From: Lycorma delicatula | Taxonomy: Eukaryota; Arthropoda; Insecta; Hemiptera; Fulgoridae | Reading direction: 5' to 3' | DNA length: 64,000 nucleotides | NCBI RefSeq assembly: GCF_047948215.1 | Contig: NC_134467.1 | Coordinates: forward strand, 34,202,020-34,266,019 | Position numbers and translations under genes: made by a program | Shown: piece by piece, positions 54,641-64,000 of the stretch | How the letters are laid out: each line of letters starts with the position of its first letter | How positions within the stretch are numbered: position 1 is the stretch's first letter | The notes under the pieces: model-generated | What the model was told of the DNA's origin: nothing | Databases searched by the model: none | Seen by the model: the letters and a program-made list of their open reading frames with translations, nothing else

Positions 54641-57600
54641 CCTGTATTAAAAAGCTACTTTTTTTGCAGTCGTATTTTTTTAAATTATTACCTTTTGTTT
54701 TCCTTATGGATCAATTTATTATTAGTTTTTTCTAATACCGAAGACAATAATTTGTGTTGAAAATTATTTATACATGTTTACTTCGTAAATCTTTTAATTC
54801 ACGAAGGAAATGATTCACAAAATTTCAGTATTCTTTTTAAAATACCTAAAAATATTAACTAATATTGTTAGTGAAATCAATGTATTTTTTATTATGAATG
54901 AAAATAAGCAAAATGTAAATATTTTCCAGGTAAAATCGAATAAACACTACTAGGATTTGTGCGCTTTTATAGTTGTTCTCTACAGGTGGACCCAGCAGGA
55001 GGTAAAAAGTGATTAAGCGAGTACGCAGTTTGTGAATATCCATTAAAAAATCTCTAACAAAGTAAAAGTTAAAAAAAAAAAATCTATTTATTATTTTGAT
55101 AACGTTTTACTACAAAAATATATCAATTAAAACAATTTATGAATGAAAATACAAAAAAAAAAAAAATATCAACACGTAATTTAAGATTTACTCGATATTT
55201 TTTTAATCGTTCAGATATAAAAGTTTAATTAATGAATAAATCCTAAACCAGATAGAAAATCGCCACGTTACTTCCTACACAGAAATATCTATAAAAATAA
55301 CGTGCGTATATGAAAAGAATAAAAATAAATTACATTAAATAAAACCAACTTAAAATTTCTATCTATCTAGGATTACATTTATACAGGCAATCCAGTTTTA
55401 TAAAATGATTTTTCAATATATATTATTACATTTTGTGACATCATTCATCCCAATCTTTTTATTAATGAGATTACTAAATTTGATACCTGGATCTTAAAAA
55501 CGTAAAATTATAAGTTATTATTGATAGAAAAGCCATATTAAATTTTAGAAAAAAAAAATTTATGTTGATGTTAAATCCCCTTTAAAATTCATGTGGAGAG
55601 GGGGATGACTTTTTTTCGAACGGAAAGGGTTTATCAACGCGTCAAAAATTTTGTTTTTGAGAGTACTTTTAAATCAGGGGGTGCACGTTTTTCGACAAAA
55701 ATTTTGCCCTATTTGGACCACTCTAATATATATATATATATTGGCTATTACATATATTTAAAATGTATTTTTCTTTTGTAAAGAAAATTCTAAATTAATA
55801 ACAGATTTTGATAATAGAAATGTAGGGTCTTATCTTTTTTCATATCAGTAGCGTTTTATTAAAAACAGTTTTATTTATATTACAGAAATTTTTGTGTTTT
55901 GACAGGAAGAAATGATATCTACGAGACTCGTATCGTACGGTTTACAATTACATTGTTATTTTTTTGAATTATAATTAAAGGTACTGGTCAAGCGTCTAAG
56001 GTATAAACCTGTGAAGTTTTATTAAAATCTGTCCACTATTTTTACGCGATGCGTACACTCAGAACGATTAAAAAAAATCATTTTATTATTTATACGGAAT
56101 TATTTTTATCTAGCAATATTTTCAAAAATTGTCTAAATGTATTCAGATATTTTAATATGAATTCAATTATCATTTTACCGTTACATATTTTTTATTAAAT
56201 GTGCAATTTGCATTGTTATTTCCTCTTTTCTTGTCGTATAAATCATTGTAGATGAGTTTATACTCAAAACTGGATGTTTGGGGGTCGTGTTTCGGGAAAT
56301 GAATGAATATCTCCTTGTTTAAGTGTTAGATTATTTGAATAAATAATACTTTGTTTAATACTATTTCATAACAAATGGATAAAAATTATATATTCCAACA
56401 CGTAACGATATGCATAACTAATAAGTTTCAGCGTTCGAGATTTGAACAGTTTAAATTGAATATAATTACAATATTGTTCATCCCATCACAGGTGTGCAAA
56501 CTTAAGACAATTGGGAAATTATAGGCTATACGAAATGGTGCAACTAAGTGCACTGGAGAACTGCATAATAGCACTTGGAATATTACTAAGTTAATATGAT
56601 AGGGTCGATTACGTGACAACAAGCGTTTTGAATCAATAATGACCACTATTAAAGATCCCTTATTCTCTCTCCAAAGTCAATATATGACTAATCCAGAGAA
56701 GTGTTTAATAGTAATAATAATATGAATTTAATTAAAAATTTATTTTAAAATTTCTCTACTTTGCCAAGCAACGATATCTTTTTCGTTTGTTTCCAATAAC
56801 TGCGAAAATTACTGAACCAATAATAATGAAATTTTAATTGTAGCTTAAATTCCATCCTGGTATGTTTATCGCCCTTCAAACCTCACCATACTAACTACGA
56901 AAAAAAAAGTCTAAATAAAATAGAACTTATTTTACCAGATTTATTATTTTTGTCTATATCGATTGTTTTTTATATCAATATCGACCTTTCCAGACGGGTA
57001 ATATGTGATTTAGTAAACTAGACGTCTGTAAAGTATAATTTTTTATTATAAAAGTAATATACATAAAATTAAATTAATTAGGTAATAAAATTAAAAGGAA
57101 TAACAACTCTTTAGGTATTTATTGAAGTTTTGATGGTTTGAGTATTATTGAAATTCGATATCAATAAAATCGACGTTTTTAAAAAGTTACACTGCTGAAC
57201 AAAATTAAGGAATTTGAAAGTTGTTTGTAATCTGATAAATGGTTTTTATATTATTTTATACGCCGATTTCAAATACGGCCATCATTTTTTTTAAGCATTT
57301 TTCGCCCATAAACAACCCAAAAAAAAAATCATTTTTTTTCTATCACGTAAGATTTTTAACTATACTAAAAAAAAAAAAAAAATGGGGAAAAAGGCAAACT
57401 GTGTATGTATTCCTAGTGGAAAACTTTTATTTATAAAAAAAATAGGACTTAAAGAAAGGATTTTTGTACATTTTCTTACCTCTATCAAGATTTAAACTGC
57501 CTTATTCTTTTCCTTTCAACGCTTCATAGGGCACATTTTCTGTTGCGTAGATCATCTCTATGGATTACATTATGAATAATAAGAGTTCTGAGGCGAGTCA
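54641..57600. other. AT-rich unannotated stretch
   Basis: About 3 kb with no supported gene or element match to the rest of the window; a TA run at 55726-55742. Confidence 0.5.
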
Positions 57601-57629
57601 ATAACCAGCCTCCATTCATTCACATCATA

Positions 57630-58207
57630 CAGGGTGTAGCATATAAAACGCAACCCATCAATCACTCATCCATGAAATTTCAAAAGTCAAGCTAACTCCC
57701 TTACTCGTTACTGAAATGGACTCGTCCAACATCTGAACATCGCGGCGACGCATTAGAACACTACTGATAGTAATAACAATGCAATTAGTTCAGTGTATTG
57801 ATTGAGACAAGATGGTGTTTTCGCTAGACGAATTTGTTTTCATTGTCAACAAGTTTACGTCAAGGTTAAGTCTACAATATTGTCAACGGTTCCGTCGATT
57901 TCTGCGTGAGAGAATTAATTTTATGGATTCGGTATTTTTCACAGATGAAGCACGGTTTCATTAGGATGGCTACGTAAATAGCCAAAGCGGTAGAATTTGG
58001 AGCGCTGAAAATCCCCACGTTTATCACGAAAAACAGTTACATCCGCAGAAGTTGGGCGTGTGGTACGCGAAATCGCGGAAGAAAATAATCGGTCCTATTT
58101 TTTTCGAGTACACCATTAATACATAACGATATCAGGATATTTTATTTCAGTTCATCGCACTCTTGGAATAGGAAGACAAACACTGCTGGCTACAACATGA
58201 CGGTGCG
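57630..58207 (+). mobile_element. Tc1/mariner element copy C (family M2), deleted
   Basis: It begins CAGGGTGTAGCATATAAAAC after a TA (57628-57629). It keeps the 5' UTR and ATG start (57812), then jumps from the first helix-turn-helix to the CTACAATATTGTCAACGG region, and stops at the QHDGA-equivalent site near 58205. The 3' half and right inverted repeat are missing. Confidence 0.9.
57812..58207 (+). pseudogene. mariner-family transposase, copy C fragment
   Basis: Retains the N-terminal ATG and MVFSLDEFVFIV, then jumps to FRRFLRERINFMDSVFFTDE and ARFH with the first catalytic Asp. The codon string reads NT-stop-RYQ where copies A and B read NTE-stop-YQ, so it preserves the CGA that became TGA in A and B but has its own TAA just before. 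Confidence 0.85.
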
Positions 58208-58271
58208 GATTTTGTGGTTCTCCCAATGTCATTGGTCCTCTAAACCGACATTTTCTTAACTTTTGTCATTT

Positions 58272-58568
58272 TTTTCCTATTTAGCATCCGGGAATCACCG
58301 TCAGGTATTAAAAAGAAGATGAATGAGGCTGATATGTGTGAGGGTAAAGTGTAATCTTTACCCTACGTCTCAGGTTGATAATTTCTGAGATGTGTGGTTA
58401 ATTGAAATCCAACCACCAAAGAACACCGGTATAAAATCCGTTCATATTAGTATCCAAATTCGTATAAAACTAACTGCTTTTACTAGGATTTGAACGTTGG
58501 AACACTCGACTTCAAAATCGGCTGATTTGCGAAGACGCATTCACCATTAGACCAACCTGGTGGGTTAC
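58272..58568 (-). mobile_element. family S SINE, copy 9, with target duplication
   Basis: Minus strand, 297 bp. Direct repeats CTTTTGTCATTT (58260-58271) and CTTTTGTTATTT (58569-58580) differ at one base. It lies about 60 bp beyond truncated mariner C. Confidence 0.9.
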
Positions 58569-58581
58569 CTTTTGTTATTTG

Positions 58582-59288
58582 CGTAGCCTTTTACACAAGT
58601 AGAACAAACTGTATGAGGAGCCAACATTTTTATCTTAGTCACTATATTTTACTCCGAAATACAATTTTTTTTTACGAATCTGTTGTATTTCTTTGCTGTT
58701 TCTTCATCAACAAACAACCCCGCAAATCTAACAGAAATTATTATGTGAATTAACCAACCCCTTGAAGCCATTTCGAAATATAAAAACACAAATAAAATAA
58801 TTTAAAAATAAATAACAAAAGTACATTAAAACACTATAGATAGTTTAGAAAATTATTTAACTCAAGCAGAACCTTTCAAAACAGTGTTCTAATTGCAACT
58901 GATTTATTTTTATTTCTGTAGATTGAAGCGAAGTAAGGATGAACAAGTCATCAGCTTAGCTAATATTTTCACAAAAATGACTCATGGTCACTCTAATTAA
59001 TCATTACATAATCTTATTAATCACTAATCTTACTGCAGCAAACCAAAATTATGAACACTACTTTTATTAATTCCATTTAAAAAAACTGATAATAAAGTAT
59101 TGAAAAAATTAACAAAACCCTAATTTTATATTCAATATTTTATAAACAAAATATTTTGATATATATCAATTTTGAGAATATTAAAAAACCTATTTAGTGA
59201 AAAAATGGTTCGTGATAAAAATTTTTACTTATTTTTCCTGAAACCAGTACACAAAAATCTATAAGAATTAGTTTTCAAACAACTTTTC
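58582..59288. other. AT-rich unannotated stretch
   Basis: No supported gene. Confidence 0.5.
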
Positions 59289-59299
59289 CATTGTTGACC

Positions 59300-59596
59300 C
59301 CCTTTTTCTCTTTTAACCTCCGGAATCACCATCAGGTATTACTTCAGAGGATAAATGAGGATGATATATATATGAGTGTAAGTGAAGTGTGGTCTTGTAC
59401 AATCTCAGATCGAATATTTCTGAGATGTGTGATTAATTGAAAGCCAACCATCAAAGAACACCGGTATCCACGATCTAGCATTCAAATCCGTATAAAAGTA
59501 AATTGTATTTACTAGGATTTGAACCTTAGAACTTTCGACGTCGAAATCAACTGATTTATAAATTACAGTTAACCACCAGACCAGTCCGGTGGGCTT
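59300..59596 (-). mobile_element. family S SINE, copy 10, with target duplication
   Basis: Minus strand. Direct repeat CATTGTTGACC at 59289-59299 and 59597-59607 (11 of 11). Confidence 0.93.
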
Positions 59597-59607
59597 CATT
59601 GTTGACC

Positions 59608-60317
59608 TGTGTTATTAAATGATTTATTATCATTTTCTAATTTTGCGCCGACCAGTAAGAACACATCCTTACGCAATTAATAAGCACTTCGTAGATTTTT
59701 ATATCCTGAACTAAGAACTTCCTTCACGTTAAGCCATACGTATAATTTACATAGATTCAACTTTAGTATTAAAATTTTCGTTTCGCCTAGGTCAGCGAGG
59801 TAAGAGGTAGGAACAAAATCTTCTAGGACTGTTACCGTTTGTGATCTTAGACGACGTGAATCTACGTCATAAAGTTCACAAAGACTTCAAAACTTAAATC
59901 GAGTTCGACCTTAGTAAATTCTTAAATCAGCTTTTGATGCTTATTATGAAATTGAACTGAATTTTAAAGATAAACAGATAACATGAAAAAAATTGTAACT
60001 ATTTAAATGCCAAAAGATTGAATAAAGAAACTTCTGAATTTTGCAGTGCCGAAGGGAAAGTAATTTTTAGAAAATTTCATAATCATCCTGAATATATATA
60101 AAATTAGATTTTCAGGACACATCATTTATCTAAAAATGTTATATACCCCGTAAATTTGAAATATCAGTAATTCTGAGAGTAACAACCCGCACACAATCAC
60201 TAAAAAAAATATTTTCAATTCTCGAAGTTTTATAAATACATAGTTTGGCCGAAGCCTTGACGAGGGATGCCTAGTATTAATTATAACTATATATATATAA
60301 TCCCTTTCGGCACGCCG
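59608..60317. other. unannotated stretch
   Basis: No supported gene or known element. Confidence 0.45.
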
Positions 60318-60900
60318 GAAGATGGAGGTAGATTCCACCGGTGCTAAGTATGGAATAAAAAAGATTTCCACCTTAAAGTTAAGAAAAATTTCAAATTTAC
60401 TCAATACGCTTATGGTTGCATATGAAAAAAAGTTTCACATGTTTAGTATACAACAAGCCCCATCTTTTTACAATTCCAGCAATTTTTTATCATCCCTTGC
60501 CATAAGGGTTGGTCCTATCAAAAATTGTTACACATAAAAGTTTCAGGTAATGTTTAGTGGACTAACGACCACTTTAAACAGATTCGATACTGTGCCTATT
60601 AAGGGAGGTATGACTTTTTTTGTCTTTGAAACCCCATTTTTTCTACCCCTTGGACTAATGGTTGGTGATATCAAAACACTTTTTATAGATATGTTTTAGG
60701 CCCTTATCCAAAAAATAATAGGAACTTTAAACAAATTTAATGTTTTACTTAATAAGAAATTACAGTGATATTTCCACCCTCATGATGTCCGATTTTGGTC
60801 GTTTACGAACTCCACCGATATTTTGGATCGTTATTTTTGCATGAATTTGAAAGTGATTGGCGCAAAATTACGGCAGTTATCGTCTCCACAAGAAAGTGAA

Positions 60901-60956
<56 letters not shown>

Positions 60957-61060
60957 TGTGTGTGTGTGTGTGTGAGAGAGAGATAAATGTATTTATAAAC
61001 TTTTGAACTGACATTGATTTTGGGGTCTGGGGATCTGAAACGCGAAGTAGAAATTTTCCG
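60318..61060 (+). repeat. Z-family repeat, copy 3
   Basis: Closely parallels 25905-26580: GGAGGTAGATTCCACCGGTG, then AAAAAGTTTCACATGTTTAG, CATCCCTTGCCATAAGGGTT, AATTTGAAAGTGATTGGCGC and CCACAAGAAAGTGAAATA. A compound microsatellite is inserted at 60899-60973. Confidence 0.75.
60899..60973. repeat. compound microsatellite (TA)n(GA)n(TG)n
   Basis: Three adjacent dinucleotide runs. The apparent open frame across it on the opposite strand is low-complexity. Confidence 0.98.
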
Positions 61061-61627
61061 GAAGTCGAATCATGGTACCAATTACAATAAGTAGCTTTCT
61101 TATGAAATCTACCTAAAACAATCTGATATATTAATGTAATATTCAAACAGAACTGGCTGTTATACTAATAAATTTTATTTAATTTTTTTTTCTTATCGGG
61201 ACAAAATTATTAATATACGGAATGAATTGACTGGATGAGTTTTCTTCAATTCATCTGGTAAGATTCATAAGGAAAAATACAGGTTTATTGTAACGACTTA
61301 TTAGTAAACTGAGATTTTAAATAATAAATAGTTTTCAAAAGTACGTTAACACAATTTAGAAAAGTTGAAAGACGTAGAAAATTATATAAGTTTTGTAAAT
61401 CTTCTGACTTTAAAATTAGAAGTCAAGAACAGTTGTTTAGAATGTAACACTTTGTTATAAAACATTTAAGTTCAGAAGATTTTTAATGAGTATTACATTG
61501 AAGATAAGTAGAACATGATTTGTTAAAATTAATTTAAAACTGATCTAAGAAAAAGAAAGTTTATTTAATTCGTTATTAAGTTATCGAAATTGAATTACTA
61601 CTACCAGTTGTCCTCAAAATGATTCAT

Positions 61628-61838
61628 TTTTACTTCCTCGTACGAAATAAAGGAAGTCTGAAATAATACCTTACGGTTTTTTTCCGGAGGGAAAAAATAA
61701 AAAGAAAGAAAGTTAGAATCATTGAATTAAATAAACAAAAAATATTATATTTAAATAAAATGATATATTAAGACGTGTGTTTTAGTAAAAAAGTCGCGTG
61801 ACTGGAAGGTGCTACAACTGTGTTCTCAGTTTTTTTAA
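61628..61838 (-). repeat. short X/Y composite with SINE tail insert
   Basis: On the plus strand it starts ACTTCCTCGTACG (X-type end) and ends ACTGGAAGGTGCTACAACTG, which complements to the Y start CAGTTGTAG. At 61660-61710 lies a short 5'-truncated SINE tail (CTGAAATAATACCTTACGG and GAGGGAAAAAATAAAAAGAA). It is a deletion derivative that joins a Y 5' end with an X-type end. Confidence 0.6.
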
Positions 61839-61955
61839 TACAATACAATACCAAAATTCTTATTAATTAAATTTGATTTAAGTCTTATATATCATAAATA
61901 TAATTAAATTCATGAGAGCTTACGTCAAAAACAATTTCCATTCCTTAGATTACTG

Positions 61956-61962
<7 letters not shown>

Positions 61963-62027
<65 letters not shown>

Positions 62028-62047
62028 ACACACACACAATGTTTTAT
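61963..62047. repeat. compound (TA)n(TG)n(CA)n microsatellite
   Basis: Adjacent TA, TG and CA runs. Confidence 0.97.
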
Positions 62048-62512
62048 ATGACAATATAGTTAAATGATAACAAAGTTGTATCTAATACCTAATACTATTA
62101 TTATAAAACACGAGTAAAATTTGTTGTATGGTAAATTAAAGCGTATAATCCTACTTAAATTTCAGTTCAACTCTACTGAAATTTCAGTGTTGAAGTTTAC
62201 GTAGTTTGTTACGTTGTACGGCTTTGTTTTATGACATCGTAGTGTATTATTATTATTACCATTTAAATGCAGTTTAATACTGAACAGCTTATCATTATTT
62301 TTCAATGTACATATTACATTACAGACAAGTCACGAGAACTTTATTATTTTAAGACATCTCCATTATACCAATTACATATATTCTAATCCATATGATACTA
62401 AAAATAACGAATGTTAATGCAAAACAGGAAGTCTACAGTTTGCATCCATATTATCTGAAATGATTTTTAAAAGTCAACACTAATAATTTAGTCAGAAATA
62501 ACATCAATAGTT

Positions 62513-62549
<37 letters not shown>

Positions 62550-62780
62550 GAAATGAAACATTACGTAATACTTGTTGTTTCAATGATTATTAAAATGCTG
62601 AAAACAAAGTTATAATATTTTTCAGGCGTTGGTCATTTATCCTTAAGGAATCCTTATTAAAAGCTGATTAAGATAGATTTATAGCTTAAAACAAAGTAAT
62701 ATGTTTTTAAGCTAATATTCTTCCCTCAATTTTGTTTGCAGTTCTTCAACCTAAAATTATTTCAGTATAGATAAATTCAT
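62048..62780. other. AT-rich stretch with (AC)n
   Basis: AC run at 62516-62547. No gene. Confidence 0.6.
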
Positions 62781-62787
62781 TAATTTA

Positions 62788-62822
62788 AAAAATTAATTAA
62801 AATGTAAGGAAAAGATTTTTAA
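62788..62822 (+). repeat. out-of-order RTE segment
   Basis: AATTAATTAAAATGTAAGGA then AAAGATTTTT matches the RTE-like RT-downstream sequence (TTAATTTAAATGTCAGGAAA) that belongs about 450 bp further on in the same element. Confidence 0.6.
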
Positions 62823-62824
62823 TC

Positions 62825-63696
62825 TTTTTAATCTTTACATGGAACTAGCAGTTAATGATGTTAAAGAACAATTTAGATTCGGAGTAACAGTACAAGGTGA
62901 AAAGATAAAGATGCTACGATTTGCTGATGATATAGTAATTCTAGCCGATAGTAAAAAGAATTTAGAAGAAAAAATCAACGGTATAGATGAAGTCCTACGC
63001 AAGAACTATCGCATGAAAATAAACAAGAACAAAACAAAAGTAATGAAATATAGTACAAATAACAAAGATGGACCACTGAATGTGAAAATAGGAGGAGAAA
63101 AGATTATGGAGGTAGAAGAATTTTGTTATTTGGGAAGTAGAATTACTAAAGACGGACGAAGCAGGAGCGATATAACATGCCGAATAACACAAGCGAAACG
63201 AGCCTTAAGTCAAAAATATAATTTGTCTACATCAAAAATTAATTTATACGTCAGGAAAAGTTTTTTGAAAGTATGTGTTTGTACTGTCGCTTTATGTGGA
63301 AGTGAAACTTGGACGATCGGAGTATCTGAAAAGAAAAGATTAGAAGCTTTTGAAATGTCGTGCTATAGGAGAATGTTAAAAATCAGATGGGTGGATAAAG
63401 TGACAAATGAAGAGGTATTGCGGCAAATAGATGAAGAAAGAAGCATTTGGAAAAATATAGTTAATGGAAGAGACAGACTTATAGGCCACATACTAAGGCA
63501 TCCTGGAATAGTCGCTTTAATATTGGAAGGACAGGTAGAAAGAAACAATTGTGTAGGCAGGCCACGTTTGGAATATATAAAACAAATTGTTAGGGATGTA
63601 GGAAGTAGAGGGTATACTGAAATGAAACGACTAGCACTAGAAAGGGAATCTTGGAGAGCTGCATCAAACCAGTCAAATGACTGAAAAAAAAAAAAA
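62825..63696 (+). pseudogene. RTE-like LINE 3' part, copy 8 (longest open frame)
   Basis: An uninterrupted 281-residue frame (62839-63684): MELAVNDVKEQFRFGVTVQG, the FADD catalytic block (residues about 28-32), KINKNKTKVMKYSTNNKDGP, the thumb SETWTIGVSEKKRLEAFEMS, and the C-terminal RPRLEYIKQIVRDVGSRGYT to SNQSND. It lacks the N-terminal RT fingers, so it cannot be a complete RT. The C-terminal CRGYT is SRGYT here. It ends in CAAATGACTGAAA then poly-A, without the usual GAC. Confidence 0.88.
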
Positions 63697-63860
63697 AAAG
63701 ATAAATTCAGTGTTACTTTTTGTTCTTTTATTTGGTATAATTTTATAAAATGTTTCCTGTTTAGTTATTTATATTAGTTTCTCTGATTGTGATACATAGT
63801 TTTTTTTTCTTAATGTGTATGTTTCAATCTGTTCACTAGTAAACAATAAGCAATCCTCTC

Positions 63861-64000
63861 GCGTGGCCCAATGAGATAAAGATGATACGTTTGTATGACG
63901 TGTAAATGTGGTGTAGTCTTGTACATTCTCAGGCTAACCATGCCAGCGTTCAAGTCCTAGTAAAGCCAGCTATTTTTACACGAACTTGAATACTAGATAG
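63861..64000. repeat. chimeric, inverted family S SINE pieces
   Basis: The first part (to about 63944) matches the SINE in minus orientation (GTGTAGTCTTGTACATTCTC). The rest reads plus orientation (CCAGCGTTCAAGTCCTAGTA). The window ends inside it. Confidence 0.6.

Noticed and set aside
55593..55781. 62-residue frame ending in a TA run
   Set aside because: Short, with no recognisable domain and no support from context.
3860..59596. CRISPR-like repeats
   Set aside because: The repeats are SINEs of about 295 bp with target duplications and irregular spacing, in a eukaryotic context.
60877..61146. open frame with Ser-Leu and Thr-His repeats
   Set aside because: It is the translation of a compound microsatellite.

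Overview
The window reads as gene-poor, AT-rich, repeat-packed nuclear DNA from an animal, most likely an insect and perhaps a hemipteran (inferred from the mixture of transposon families, not proven). I found no convincing host protein-coding gene, no rRNA, no functional tRNA gene, no CRISPR and no bacterial-type operon. Nearly every protein-like signal is a decayed transposable element.

Layout by class. (1) RTE-like non-LTR retrotransposons: seven partial copies sharing a C-terminal reverse-transcriptase region and a conserved 3' end (CAAATGACTGAAGAC then poly-A), near 565-1290, 22735-23591, 27235-28257, 35752-36388, 37285-37639, 46654-47483 and 62825-63696, plus an internally deleted copy (39799-40735), an orphan endonuclease piece (about 23800-24350) and a more diverged LINE (34500-34790). 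(2) R1-clade-like LINE 3' ends near 12830-13190, 15060-15900, 16950-17790, 19540-20250, 24360-25550, 44500-45425 and 49647-50195, several with a CCHC-type cysteine motif. (3) Tc1/mariner elements of four kinds: a SETMAR-like mariner (1903-3179), a two-plus-one-copy family (6645-7962, 42165-43483, 57630-58207), an internally deleted mariner (31476-32230) and a DD41D-type copy (48782-49644). (4) Helitrons: a deleted PIF1-helicase copy (51334-52737) and a probable minus-strand non-autonomous one (32474-33660). (5) A high-copy tRNA-derived SINE of about 295 bp, about a dozen copies, many with intact target-site duplications, plus SINEs with other tRNA-like heads. (6) Non-coding repeat families without a name known to me, called here X, Y, Z and W, and polypyrimidine minisatellites. 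(7) Many AT, AC/GT and GA microsatellites.

The elements form a stack of nested insertions: mariner A lies inside a Y repeat, SINEs lie in R1-like 3' UTRs, in another SINE, in a Z repeat and between Y modules, and a 424-bp retroposon lies in X. Because all coding regions carry stops, frameshifts or deletions, none appears able to move now. The most noteworthy items are the X/Y repeat families with shared ends, the SINEs that share a tail but differ in their tRNA-like heads, a recent 574-bp tandem duplication across a LINE/X junction, and a 37-bp perfect palindrome beside a primer-binding-site-like sequence. I see no clear novel functional system.
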